Assembly: GCF_025345615.1 (NCBI RefSeq) | Contig: NZ_JAODWD010000005.1 | Coordinates: 310,001 to 374,000, forward strand | Origin: Mycobacterium deserti | GTDB lineage: Bacteria; Actinomycetota; Actinomycetes; Mycobacteriales; Mycobacteriaceae | Length of the DNA: 64,000 nucleotides | Reading direction: 5' to 3' | Part shown: positions 43,717 through 51,700 of the stretch, piece after piece | Layout: each line of letters starts with the position of its first letter | How positions within the stretch are numbered: position 1 is the first letter of the stretch | The notes under the pieces: model-generated | What the model was told of the DNA's origin: nothing | The model's input: the letters and a program-made list of their open reading frames with translations, nothing else | Databases searched by the model: none | Position numbers and translations under genes: made by a program

Positions 43717-43959
43717 CTAGGCGGCGAGCTTGGCCTTGACGTCCTTGATGCTCGGGTTTGTCTGTGTCGACCCGTCGGGATACCTGACCGTCGGCACCAC
43801 GTGGTTGCCGTTGTTCACCGACCCGACGAACTCGGCGGCCGACGGGTCAGCCTCGATGTCGACCTCGTCGTAGGTGATGCCCTCGACCTGCAGCGCCTTC
43901 TTCAATCGCACGCAGTAGCCGCACCACGTGGTGGTGTACATCGTCAGCTGAGCACTCAT
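43717..43959 (-). CDS. mrx1: mycoredoxin-1 (glutaredoxin-like)
   Basis: 80-residue thioredoxin-fold oxidoreductase that reduces mycothiolated proteins with mycothiol. Active site WCGYC (C13, C16), cis-Pro segment VVPTV and a C-terminal conserved DGSTQTNPS. ATG 43959 with AAGGATT upstream on the minus strand. Divergent from uvrD2 across 82 bp; convergent with nudC (25 bp). Orthologue Rv3198A. Confidence 0.95.
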   Translation of the reverse strand: MSAQLTMYTTTWCGYCVRLKKALQVEGITYDEVDIEADPSAAEFVGSVNNGNHVVPTVRYPDGSTQTNPSIKDVKAKLAA

Positions 43960-44041
43960 AATCCTTGCAACGTAGTCGATGGCGACAACATGCCCGACGC
44001 CGTCCCGGCTTTTGTCGGGGCGTACTGCCAAGATGGACCGC

Positions 44042-46150
44042 ATGCCGGTAGAGGCCGCTGACGCGCGCATCGTTGAGGACCTCGACGACGAACAGCGCGA
44101 AGCGGTGCTGGCGGCGCGTGGCCCGGTATGCGTTCTCGCCGGCGCGGGCACCGGTAAGACCCGCACCATCACCCGCCGCATCGCCCACCTCGTGGCCGCC
44201 GGCCACGTCGCACCCGGCCAGGTGCTGGCGGTCACGTTCACGTCGCGCGCCGCCGGGGAGATGCGCGGCCGGTTGCGCGCGCTCGACGCCGCTTCCGGAG
44301 ATGTCGGCACGTCATCGGTCCAGGCGATGACGTTTCACGCCGCAGCGCGCCGCCAGTTGGCCTACTTCTGGCCGCGCGTTGTCGGCGACACCGGATGGCA
44401 ACTACTCGACACCAAGTTCTCAGTCGTCGCCCAGGCCGCCAACCGCGCGGGCATGTCGACCAGTACCGACGACGTCCGGGACCTGGCGGGCGAAATCGAA
44501 TGGGCCAAGGCGTCTTTGATCACGCCGGAGGCCTATCCGGGTGCGGTCGCGCAGGTCGGCCGCGACATCCCATTCGACGCCGCCAAGGTCGCGACCGTCT
44601 ACGAGGGCTACGAGAACCTCAAGTCCCGCGGTGACACGGCACTGCTCGACTTCGACGACCTCTTGCTGCACACCGCTGGCGCCATCGAGAACGACGCCGC
44701 GGTAGCTCAGGAGTTCCGCGACCGGTACCGCTGTTTCGTCGTCGACGAATATCAGGACGTCACTCCACTGCAGCAGCGGGTGCTCGACGCCTGGCTCGGC
44801 GACCGGGACGACCTCACCGTCGTCGGCGACGCCAACCAGACCATCTACTCGTTCACCGGCGCCACCCCGCGCTACCTACTGGACTTCTCGCGCCGCTTCC
44901 CCGACGCCGCGGTCGTCCGGCTGGAACGCGACTACCGGTCCACCCCACAGGTGGTGTCGCTGGCCAACCGCGTGATTGCCGCGGCCCGCGGCCGGATGGC
45001 GGGCAGCAGGCTGCATCTGGTCGGTCAGCGCGACGCAGGGCCTGCACCCACCTTCGCCGAGCACCCCGACGAGGTGGCCGAGGCCACCGCGGTGGCCAAG
45101 AGCATCAAACGGCTCATCGAGGCGGGCACCGCACCGGCGGAGATCGCGGTGCTCTACCGGATCAACGCGCAATCCGAGATCTACGAGGAAGCGCTCACCG
45201 AGGCCGGCATCCCCTTCCAGGTCCGCGGCGGCGAAGGCTTCTTCAGCCGTCAGGAGGTCCGCCAGTCGCTGGTCGCGCTGCAACGCGCCGCCGACCGCGA
45301 CATCGAGGGTGCTCTTCCCGACGTCGTCCGCGCCGTCCTCGAACCACTCGGACTCACCGCAGAAGCGCCCGCCGGCACCAAGGCGCGCGAGCGTTGGGAG
45401 GCACTGACGGCATTGGCCGAGCTTGTCGACGAAGAGGTCGCCCAGCGTCCGGAGCTTGATCTGCGTGCCGTGGTCGCCGAGCTCCGGCAGCGCGCCGACG
45501 CGCGGCACCCGCCGGTGGTGCAGGGTGTCACGCTCGCTTCGTTGCACGCCGCCAAGGGCCTCGAGTGGGATGCGGTCTTCCTCGTCGGGCTCGCCGACGG
45601 CACACTGCCCATCTCGCACGCGCTCGCGCACGGTCCGGATAGCGAACCGGTCGAAGAGGAACGCCGTCTGCTGTATGTCGGAGTGACAAGGGCCCGAGTC
45701 CATTTGGCGCTCAGCTGGGCGCTGGCCCGAACACCCGGTGGAAGGCAGGGCCGACGACCGTCGCGCTTCCTCAACGGAATCGCGCCCCAGTCGTCGAACG
45801 ACACCACCCCAGCCAGGCCCAAGCGCCAGCGCGGCGCCACCCCGCGCTGCCGGGTCTGCAACAAGGCGCTGACCACGCCGGCTTCGATCATGCTGCGGCG
45901 CTGCGAGGACTGCCCGTCGAACGTCGACGAAGACCTGCTCGCCCGACTCAAGGATTGGCGGCTGCGCATGTCCAAGGAGATGAGCGTGCCCGCATATGTG
46001 GTGTTCACCGACAACACGCTGATCGCGATCGCGGAGACCTCCCCGGCCGACGATGCGGCGCTGGTCGCCATTCCCGGCATCGGCGCCCGCAAGCTCGAGC
46101 AGTTCGGCCCCGATGTCCTCGCGTTGGTCAAAGGCCGCCAATCGTCGTAA
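44042..46150 (+). CDS. uvrD2: DNA helicase UvrD2
   Basis: Superfamily 1 3'-5' helicase, essential in M. tuberculosis (though the helicase activity itself is not). 702 residues from ATG 44042; ATG 44033 is also possible. Motifs: LAGAGTGKTRTITRRIAHLV (Walker A, K39), VTFTSRAAGEM, Walker B VVDEYQDVTP, GDANQTIYSFTGA (III), SLHAAKGLEWDAV (V), YVGVTRARVHLALSWA (VI). A tetracysteine motif CRVCNKAL ... CEDC follows, and the C-terminus is an HRDC domain (AIPGIGARKLEQFG). whiB7 control region begins right after the stop. Confidence 0.95.
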   Translation: MPVEAADARIVEDLDDEQREAVLAARGPVCVLAGAGTGKTRTITRRIAHLVAAGHVAPGQVLAVTFTSRAAGEMRGRLRALDAASGDVGTSSVQAMTFHAAARRQLAYFWPRVVGDTGWQLLDTKFSVVAQAANRAGMSTSTDDVRDLAGEIEWAKASLITPEAYPGAVAQVGRDIPFDAAKVATVYEGYENLKSRGDTALLDFDDLLLHTAGAIENDAAVAQEFRDRYRCFVVDEYQDVTPLQQRVLDAWLGDRDDLTVVGDANQTIYSFTGATPRYLLDFSRRFPDAAVVRLERDYRSTPQVVSLANRVIAAARGRMAGSRLHLVGQRDAGPAPTFAEHPDEVAEATAVAKSIKRLIEAGTAPAEIAVLYRINAQSEIYEEALTEAGIPFQVRGGEGFFSRQEVRQSLVALQRAADRDIEGALPDVVRAVLEPLGLTAEAPAGTKARERWEALTALAELVDEEVAQRPELDLRAVVAELRQRADARHPPVVQGVTLASLHAAKGLEWDAVFLVGLADGTLPISHALAHGPDSEPVEEERRLLYVGVTRARVHLALSWALARTPGGRQGRRPSRFLNGIAPQSSNDTTPARPKRQRGATPRCRVCNKALTTPASIMLRRCEDCPSNVDEDLLARLKDWRLRMSKEMSVPAYVVFTDNTLIAIAETSPADDAALVAIPGIGARKLEQFGPDVLALVKGRQSS

Positions 46151-46176
46151 AAATCGTGCCAAACCCGCTGGTCAGA

Positions 46177-46224
46177 AATTCGGTTGTGTGATCTTCCTGT
46201 TACGCTTAGCCTCAAGATCACACA
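46177..46224 (+). promoter_or_regulatory. whiB7 promoter with an 11-bp inverted repeat around the -10
   Basis: AT-rich AAATT (46177-46181) followed by a -35-like TTGTGT (46184-46189), 17 bp, and TAGCCT (46207-46212) as -10; the AT-rich segment upstream of -35 is the reported hallmark of WhiB7-activated promoters. A perfect 11-bp inverted repeat (46185-46195 with 46214-46224, 18-bp spacer) encloses the -10. Predicted start near 46219. Confidence 0.65.
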
Positions 46225-46265
46225 CCCCAGATGTGGGATTAATCATGCGAAAGGAGGGTGCCCCG

Positions 46266-46460
46266 ATGGAAAGCAATTACGCGTTCGCAGGCGTAGGCGT
46301 TGTCGGCATGTCGCACCCCTCTGTCGCTACCGCCGTTGCCGCGGCGCATCCCGCGGTGTGGGCGCGCGCCGCCGCGGATGCCGCCGCTGCCATTACGCCG
46401 CCGCGTAAGCGCCGCACCGCCGCCGCGACTGGACCGTCCGTGGATCGGGGCACCATCTAG
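46266..46460 (+). CDS. whiB7 leader uORF (64 codons)
   Basis: Upstream reading frame in the whiB7 leader with a strong AGGAGG (46252-46257) and ATG 46266; TAG ends at 46460, 20 bp before the attenuator hairpin. Product MESNYAFAGV... is Ala-rich with a PPRKRR stretch. In mycobacteria translation of such a uORF governs whether the terminator below it forms, so slow translation (ribosome-targeting drugs) induces whiB7. That mechanism is established for the gene; the peptide itself is probably dispensable. Confidence 0.85.
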   Translation: MESNYAFAGVGVVGMSHPSVATAVAAAHPAVWARAAADAAAAITPPRKRRTAAATGPSVDRGTI

Positions 46461-46480
46461 AAGCCCACGATTTCGCCACA

Positions 46481-46524
46481 AAGGCCACGGAACCGCAGTC
46501 ACCGGATCCGTGGCCTTCGTCTTT
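46481..46524 (+). terminator. whiB7 attenuator (Rho-independent terminator)
   Basis: Arms 46481-46494 and 46504-46517 (13 of 14 pairs), 9-nt loop, then CGTCTTT. It lies between the uORF stop and whiB7, as expected for transcription attenuation. Confidence 0.88.
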
Positions 46525-46602
46525 CACCACACGAAGACCTGGTCACAGATCCCATCAGAAACACAGATGCGAGAACTTCGACCAGGAAGCTGAGGACTGG
46601 AC

Positions 46603-46884
46603 ATGTCAACCGGGACATGCCGTGAAAGATCGATGCTGTCGGTGCCGTGTCATGTCGGTGACCCCGACATGTGGTTCGCCGAGAACCCCGTGGAGCTCGA
46701 ACGCGCCAAGGCCCTGTGCGCGGATTGCCCGATCCGTCGCGAGTGCCTCGACGCCGCGCTGGAACGTCAAGAGCCGTGGGGTGTTTGGGGCGGTGAGATC
46801 CTCGACCGTGGCGCAGTCGTCGCCCGGAAACGTCCGCGTGGACGCCCGCGCAAGAACAGCGAGGAGAACCCGGCGGCCGCTTAG
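46603..46884 (+). CDS. whiB7: antibiotic-resistance regulator WhiB7
   Basis: Wbl-family [4Fe-4S] activator of intrinsic drug resistance (eis, tap, erm-type genes). 93 residues. Cluster cysteines C16, C39, C42 and C48, then the EPWGVWGGE turn and a C-terminal AT-hook RGRPRK (79-84), which distinguishes WhiB7 from other Wbl proteins. ATG 46603; ATG 46633 is an alternative but would remove the N-terminus before C16. Ends in a terminator formed partly by its last codons. Confidence 0.97.
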   Translation: MSTGTCRERSMLSVPCHVGDPDMWFAENPVELERAKALCADCPIRRECLDAALERQEPWGVWGGEILDRGAVVARKRPRGRPRKNSEENPAAA

Positions 46885-46897
46885 GCTGCCGGGTTTT
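46867..46897. terminator. terminator between convergent whiB7 and ABC1-kinase gene
   Basis: Arms AACCCGGCGGCC (46867-46878) and GGCTGCCGGGTT (46884-46895), 5-nt loop, then TTTT. The stop codon of whiB7 lies in the stem. Confidence 0.85.
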
Positions 46898-46904
46898 CCC
46901 GGGT

Positions 46905-48245
46905 CTAAGCGGCTTCGTCGGCGAAACCCGGAATCAGTTCAGTGGCAAGCTCTTTCGCGGGTATGTGCGCGTCGAGCTGACAGGCGATCGCGACGCACGA
47001 CGCGATGACCCGCAACGGAATCGCCAGCTTCGCGGGCAGATCCATCTGACGCGCCGCCTTGATCTGGTTTGCGGCGCGATCCGGCTTCATGTTCGACGCG
47101 GTGATGCGTTGCAGCCACTTGCGCGTGTAGTGAAACGTGTCCACCTCGAGCGGCTCGACGTATTGCCGCATGATGTCGTCCATCTCGCGCTTGGACACCT
47201 GCTCGCCCTTTTGGACGAAGCCGATCTTCTGCATCGCCGTCAGCAGGTTGTCGTAGTCGTCGATGAGCGCGTAGCGCGTGGCCATACCGATCTCGACTGG
47301 GATGCCGTCCGGCAGGGGCGCCACGGCACCGAAGTCGATGACGCCCATTTTGCCGTCGGGCATCAGCATGAAGTTGCCGGGATGGGCATCGCCGTGCATC
47401 ATCTGCAGCCGTCGCGGCGCATCGTAGGTGAGCTCGAAAAGCCTGGTGCCCATCAGGTCTCGTTGTTCGGGTGTGCCTTCTCGGATGATCACCGACATCG
47501 GGATGCCTTCGATCCACTCCTGAATCACGACTTTGGGTGCGCTCGCGACGATGCGCGGCACCACGAAGCGCGGGTGGCCCTCGTAAGCCTTGGCGAAGGC
47601 CCGCTGGTTGTCGGCCTCAAGCCGGTAGTCGAGTTCCATCTCGGTGCGTTCGATCAGCTCGTCGACGACGCCTTGGACGTCGGCGCCGGGGGAGAGCTGC
47701 TTGAGCACACTCACCATCCGCTGCATCGTCTTCAGGTCGGCGCGCAGGGCTTCATCGGCGCCGGGGTACTGGATCTTGACTGCGACCTCGCGACCGTCGG
47801 ACCAGACCGCTTTGTGGACCTGACCGATGCTGGCCGATGCCACCGGCTTGTCATCAAAGGATGTGAACCGTTCGCGCCATTTCGTGCCCAGTTGGCCGTC
47901 GAGCACCCGGTGCACCTTCGCCGCGGGCAGCGGCGGGGCTTCGCGCTGAAGCTTGGTCAGGGCCTCGCGGTACGGCTTGCCGTACTGGTCGGGAATGGCG
48001 GCTTCCATCACCGACAGCGCCTGGCCGACCTTCATGGCCCCGCCCTTGAGCTCTCCGAGGACGGTGAACAACTGCTGCGCGGCCTTGTCCATCAACTCGG
48101 CGTTGACCTCGTCTTTGGACTTGCCGGTCAGTCTCTTGCCGAAGCCCAGCGCGGCACGGCCGGCCATGCCGGCACCGAGGCCCGCCAGCGCAGCGTTTCG
48201 TGCGGCACGGCCGCGCTTGATCTCGCTCACCAGACCATCATCCAT
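46905..48245 (-). CDS. ABC1/UbiB (AarF) atypical kinase family protein (Rv3197 type)
   Basis: Atypical kinase of the ABC1/UbiB/ADCK family, 446 residues from ATG 48245 (ATG 48260 possible). KxGQ motif GGAMKVGQALS near residue 80, the A-rich loop ASASIGQVHKA, catalytic-type loop MMHGDAHPGNFML, and VIDFG in place of DFG. In M. tuberculosis Rv3197 is co-regulated with whiB7 and reported to affect macrolide resistance. Convergent with whiB7; the next gene upstream is Rv3196-like, 43 bp away. Confidence 0.88.
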   Translation of the reverse strand: MDDGLVSEIKRGRAARNAALAGLGAGMAGRAALGFGKRLTGKSKDEVNAELMDKAAQQLFTVLGELKGGAMKVGQALSVMEAAIPDQYGKPYREALTKLQREAPPLPAAKVHRVLDGQLGTKWRERFTSFDDKPVASASIGQVHKAVWSDGREVAVKIQYPGADEALRADLKTMQRMVSVLKQLSPGADVQGVVDELIERTEMELDYRLEADNQRAFAKAYEGHPRFVVPRIVASAPKVVIQEWIEGIPMSVIIREGTPEQRDLMGTRLFELTYDAPRRLQMMHGDAHPGNFMLMPDGKMGVIDFGAVAPLPDGIPVEIGMATRYALIDDYDNLLTAMQKIGFVQKGEQVSKREMDDIMRQYVEPLEVDTFHYTRKWLQRITASNMKPDRAANQIKAARQMDLPAKLAIPLRVIASCVAIACQLDAHIPAKELATELIPGFADEAA

Positions 48246-48287
48246 GACGGGGGCAAACATGCCGCAACGACTTGGCGACGACCGTTG

Positions 48288-49118
48288 TCAGCAGGTGCAG
48301 CGCGGATGACGAGACCAGCGGCGCGCCACCGTCGTGCCGGTGCTGACGTCGAACTCCAGGGTGGTGTTCAGCGTCGGCGGCGGCTCCTGCGCGCCGCCGA
48401 TCTCGACACCGCCACGCACCGCGCGAATGACCCGGTCGACCTGGTTGAGCGCCAGCGCCGCGGTGGCCAGCACGGTTGCGCGGTCGGCGCTGCCGACGAT
48501 GTCGCGCAGTTGCGCCGCGACGGCGGGCCACGCCGCGTCGCGGTCGCTGCGGTACAGGTCAGCACAGCCCAGGCAGCTCGTCACACCGGGGATCACCAGC
48601 GGCCCGACCAGTCCGGCGCCGTCGCGCACCCGCACCGCCAAGTGTGCCACGCCTGCGGCGTGCAGGTCCCGCACGACGCGCGGGTCGGACACCAGATAGT
48701 CCGTCAGCACGACGAGATCGGTCGCTTCCGAGGGTGCGCCGGCGTGGGTCCGGGCGCTGTGCGTGATCCGCGCACCCGAGCAGCGCAGCGCGCCGGTGAG
48801 GAGGTCCGACAGCGGCCCGCGGCCGTGAATGCGGATCGACGCGGCACGGGTCGGCCTGCCCGAGCGGGCCGTCACGACACCGGAGTCGACGAGCGACGCC
48901 ACCATCTCGGCCACCACGGTGGCGTCGACACCGTCAGCGCGGGCGTGCAATTCGGCCATCGTGGCGCCGGACTGCATGCTGCGCAGCAGGTCGGCCACCA
49001 CATTGACGGTTATGCCGTGCGGTGGACGCACCAGGACGGCCCGCCGCGGGTCCCAACCCACCTGAACCGCGCCGTCGGGACGCAACAGCACCGGCGTGGC
49101 CGGGCTCAGCGCGTACAT
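48288..49118 (-). CDS. TOMM/RiPP precursor leader-binding, E1-like protein (orphan)
   Basis: 276-residue protein resembling the leader-peptide-binding E1-like (cyclodehydratase C-subunit) proteins of thiazole/oxazole peptide pathways: a PqqD/RRE-like N-terminal winged helix (to about 90) and a Rossmann-like half with zinc-type cysteines (CLGC near 187 and a C-terminal HPRCTC). No YcaO cyclodehydratase or precursor peptide is nearby, and the family is conserved in mycobacteria as an orphan (Rv3196). ATG 49118; the ORF extends to 49382 without family match. Function unknown. Confidence 0.75.
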   Translation of the reverse strand: MYALSPATPVLLRPDGAVQVGWDPRRAVLVRPPHGITVNVVADLLRSMQSGATMAELHARADGVDATVVAEMVASLVDSGVVTARSGRPTRAASIRIHGRGPLSDLLTGALRCSGARITHSARTHAGAPSEATDLVVLTDYLVSDPRVVRDLHAAGVAHLAVRVRDGAGLVGPLVIPGVTSCLGCADLYRSDRDAAWPAVAAQLRDIVGSADRATVLATAALALNQVDRVIRAVRGGVEIGGAQEPPPTLNTTLEFDVSTGTTVARRWSRHPRCTC

Positions 49119-49168
49119 GCGATGACTCTGCCACGGGGCCGACCGGGCTCTGCGGGTTATCCACAGGC

Positions 49169-50524
49169 TCAAGCCTTGGGGTCGTTGCCCTCGTCGGAGT
49201 CCTTCTGCAGATCCGCGATCGCCTGGTCCAGCGCCTCGTCGATGCCGCTGGTGTCCCCGCCGATCATGCGGTCGATGAACGCCGCGGGCTCGTCGAGGTC
49301 CTCGGCGCTGGGCAGCAGATCCGGGTGCTGCCACACCGCGTCGCGGCCATCCGAGCCGACGGCCTGCGTCAGCCGCTCCCACAGCGCCGCGGCCTCCCGC
49401 ATCTTGCGCGGCCGCAACTCGAGTCCCACCAGGGTGGCGAATGTCTGCTCGGCGGGCCCGCCCGTCGCGCGACGCCTGCGCAGCACCTCCGCCAGCGCCG
49501 ACGTCCCGGGGATGCGGTCACCGAGCGCCTCATTGACGACTGTCTGCACCCAGCCTTCGATCAGTGCGAGCAGAGTCTCCAGCCGTTCCAGCGCGGCCGT
49601 CTGCTCCGGGGTTGCCTTCGGCTCGAAGATGCCTTGATTGAGCAACTGCTCCATCTGAGACGGATCGGTCAGCGCCGCCGGGTTGAAGCCCTGCGCGAGG
49701 TCCTCGATCCCGCTCATGTCGATCTTCATGCCCTTGGCGAACGCCTCGACGGCGTTGAGCAGCTGGCTGGCCAGCCACGGCACATGGGAGAACAACCGGT
49801 GGTGGGCGGCCTCACGCGCGGCGAGGAAGGTCATGATCTCGCTGCGCGGCTGTTCGAGGCCCTCGGCGAGCGATTCGATGGCCTCCGGCAGCAGGGCTGC
49901 CACGCCTTTGGGGCCTAGCGGAAGTCCAATGTCGGTGGAGGTCAACACTTCTCGGGACAGCTTGCCGAGCGCCTGGCCCAGCTGTGACCCGAACGCCATG
50001 CCACCCATCTGCGACATCATCGACAGCAGCGGGCCGGCCATGCTCTTGGCCTCCTCGGGCAGCGCCGAGGCCCATACCGTCGAAATCTGTTCGGCCACCG
50101 GGTCGCACAACCGTTTCCAGGTCTCCAGCGTGTTGTCGATCCAGTCGGTGGGAGTCCACGCGACGGCTCTGGTGGTGCCCGCAGGTAATGCGGTCACACC
50201 GTCGAGCCACGTCTCGGCCAGGCGCACGGCGTCGTTGATCGCCTGGCCGGTCTTCTCGCCGATGGGGGCGACGAAACCGATCTGGCTCGAGGCCAGCTGC
50301 CGCGCCAGGTCGTAGTTGACCGGACCGGACTGCGGGCCGCCGGCCATCACGTTGCCGGCACCGCTGAACATTTCGCCGAGCCGGGAGAAGATCTGGCCCA
50401 GCTGCGACATGTCGAATTCCGAGCCGCCGCCGAACGGGTCGCCGGATCCCGATTCGGGGTCGTTCTTGCGCTTGTCGCGCTCGGGGTCATCCCCGGCGTT
50501 GAAGCCGAAGGGCAGGTCAGCCAT
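49169..50524 (-). CDS. zinc-dependent metalloprotease-like protein, DUF2342 (TIGR03624)
   Basis: 451-residue helical protein of DUF2342 (coenzyme-F420 biosynthesis-associated family). Segment AAREAAHHRLFSHVPWL near residue 240 contains EAAHH rather than a perfect HExxH, and is the family's metal motif. Low-complexity acidic N-terminus (PERDKRKNDPES) is probably flexible. Conserved Met- and Gly-rich central part. Orthologue Rv3195, function unproved. Divergent from Rv3194c-like protease, 77 bp. Confidence 0.82.
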   Translation of the reverse strand: MADLPFGFNAGDDPERDKRKNDPESGSGDPFGGGSEFDMSQLGQIFSRLGEMFSGAGNVMAGGPQSGPVNYDLARQLASSQIGFVAPIGEKTGQAINDAVRLAETWLDGVTALPAGTTRAVAWTPTDWIDNTLETWKRLCDPVAEQISTVWASALPEEAKSMAGPLLSMMSQMGGMAFGSQLGQALGKLSREVLTSTDIGLPLGPKGVAALLPEAIESLAEGLEQPRSEIMTFLAAREAAHHRLFSHVPWLASQLLNAVEAFAKGMKIDMSGIEDLAQGFNPAALTDPSQMEQLLNQGIFEPKATPEQTAALERLETLLALIEGWVQTVVNEALGDRIPGTSALAEVLRRRRATGGPAEQTFATLVGLELRPRKMREAAALWERLTQAVGSDGRDAVWQHPDLLPSAEDLDEPAAFIDRMIGGDTSGIDEALDQAIADLQKDSDEGNDPKA

Positions 50525-50601
50525 GCCTCAACGGTACTCACCGGCCTCCGGCTGTGCGCCTGCGCAGGTCACGCTGAGAGCGAACCCATACATTGGGCGG
50601 C

Positions 50602-51624
50602 GTGAACAGGCGGATTCTGACGATGCTCGTCGCGCTCGTCCCGATCGTGGCCTTCGGCGTGCTGGTGTCGGTGGTGGCGGTGCCGTTCGTGTCGTTGGGG
50701 CCGGGTCCGACGTTCGACACGCTCGGCGAGGTCGAGGGCAAAGAGGTCGTCGACATCGAGGGCGCCGAGGTGCATCCGACGTCGGGCCACCTGAACATGA
50801 CCACCGTGTCCCAGCGCGACAATCTGAACCTGGCGCAGGCGCTGATGCTGTGGATGTCGGGCCGTGAGCAGTTGGTGCCCCGCGATCTGGTGTATCCGCC
50901 GGACAAGTCGCGCGAGGAGATCGACGAGGCCAACAACACCGACTTCCGCCAGTCGGAGGACAGCGCCGAATACGCCGCGCTGCACTACATGAAGTACCCG
51001 ATGGCGGTGACGGTGGAATCGGTCACCGACCCCGGCCCTTCGGCGGGCAAGCTGCGCGACGGCGACGCGATCGACGGCGTCAACGGCAAGCCGGTGTCCA
51101 ATCTCGACCAGTTCCAGGCGTTGATGAACGCCACCAAACCCGGCGAGAAGGTCGTGCTCGACTACCGGCGCAAGGACGGCTCGATCGGCGACGTCACGAT
51201 CACGCTCGGCGATCACCCCGAGCGGGACCACGGCTACCTCGGTATCGGCGTGCTCGACGCGCCGTGGGCGCCGTTCACGATCGACTTCAACCTCGCCAAC
51301 ATCGGTGGGCCGTCGGCCGGGCTGATGTTTTCCCTGGCGGTGGTCGACAAGCTCACCACCGGAGATCTCAACGACGGCAAGTTCGTCGCGGGCACCGGAA
51401 CCATCACCGGCGACGGCAAGGTCGGCCCGATCGGCGGCATCACCCACAAGATGCTGGCGGCCAGCGATGCCGGCGCGACGGTGTTTTTGGTGCCCGCTGA
51501 CAACTGCGAGGAGGCCAAGACCGCGCCCCAGGACGGCCTGCAGATGGTCCGGGTCGGCGATCTCGGCCAGGCCGTGGCCGCCCTGAACACGATTTCCGCT
51601 GGTGGCGAACCCCCGCAGTGCTGA
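50602..51624 (+). CDS. PDZ/Lon-type membrane serine protease, YlbL family (Rv3194c type)
   Basis: Membrane-bound protease of 340 residues. One N-terminal helix (about 8-30), then a PDZ domain (AVTVESVTDPGPSAGKLRDGDAIDGVNGKPVSN near 140-170), then a Lon-like S16 domain with the catalytic Ser in GGPSAGLMFSLAV and Lys in GGITHKMLAA, forming the Ser-Lys dyad. TACATT (50589-50594) ends 7 bp before GTG 50602, so this start is leaderless; the TTG at 50593 inside that -10 is excluded. Confidence 0.92.
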   Translation: MNRRILTMLVALVPIVAFGVLVSVVAVPFVSLGPGPTFDTLGEVEGKEVVDIEGAEVHPTSGHLNMTTVSQRDNLNLAQALMLWMSGREQLVPRDLVYPPDKSREEIDEANNTDFRQSEDSAEYAALHYMKYPMAVTVESVTDPGPSAGKLRDGDAIDGVNGKPVSNLDQFQALMNATKPGEKVVLDYRRKDGSIGDVTITLGDHPERDHGYLGIGVLDAPWAPFTIDFNLANIGGPSAGLMFSLAVVDKLTTGDLNDGKFVAGTGTITGDGKVGPIGGITHKMLAASDAGATVFLVPADNCEEAKTAPQDGLQMVRVGDLGQAVAALNTISAGGEPPQC

Positions 51625-51700
51625 GCCACCGCCACGAGGTGGATGCGTAGAGTTGTGGCACGTCACCAGACGTTCAAACCCTCAAGACTGGAGTTGACGA

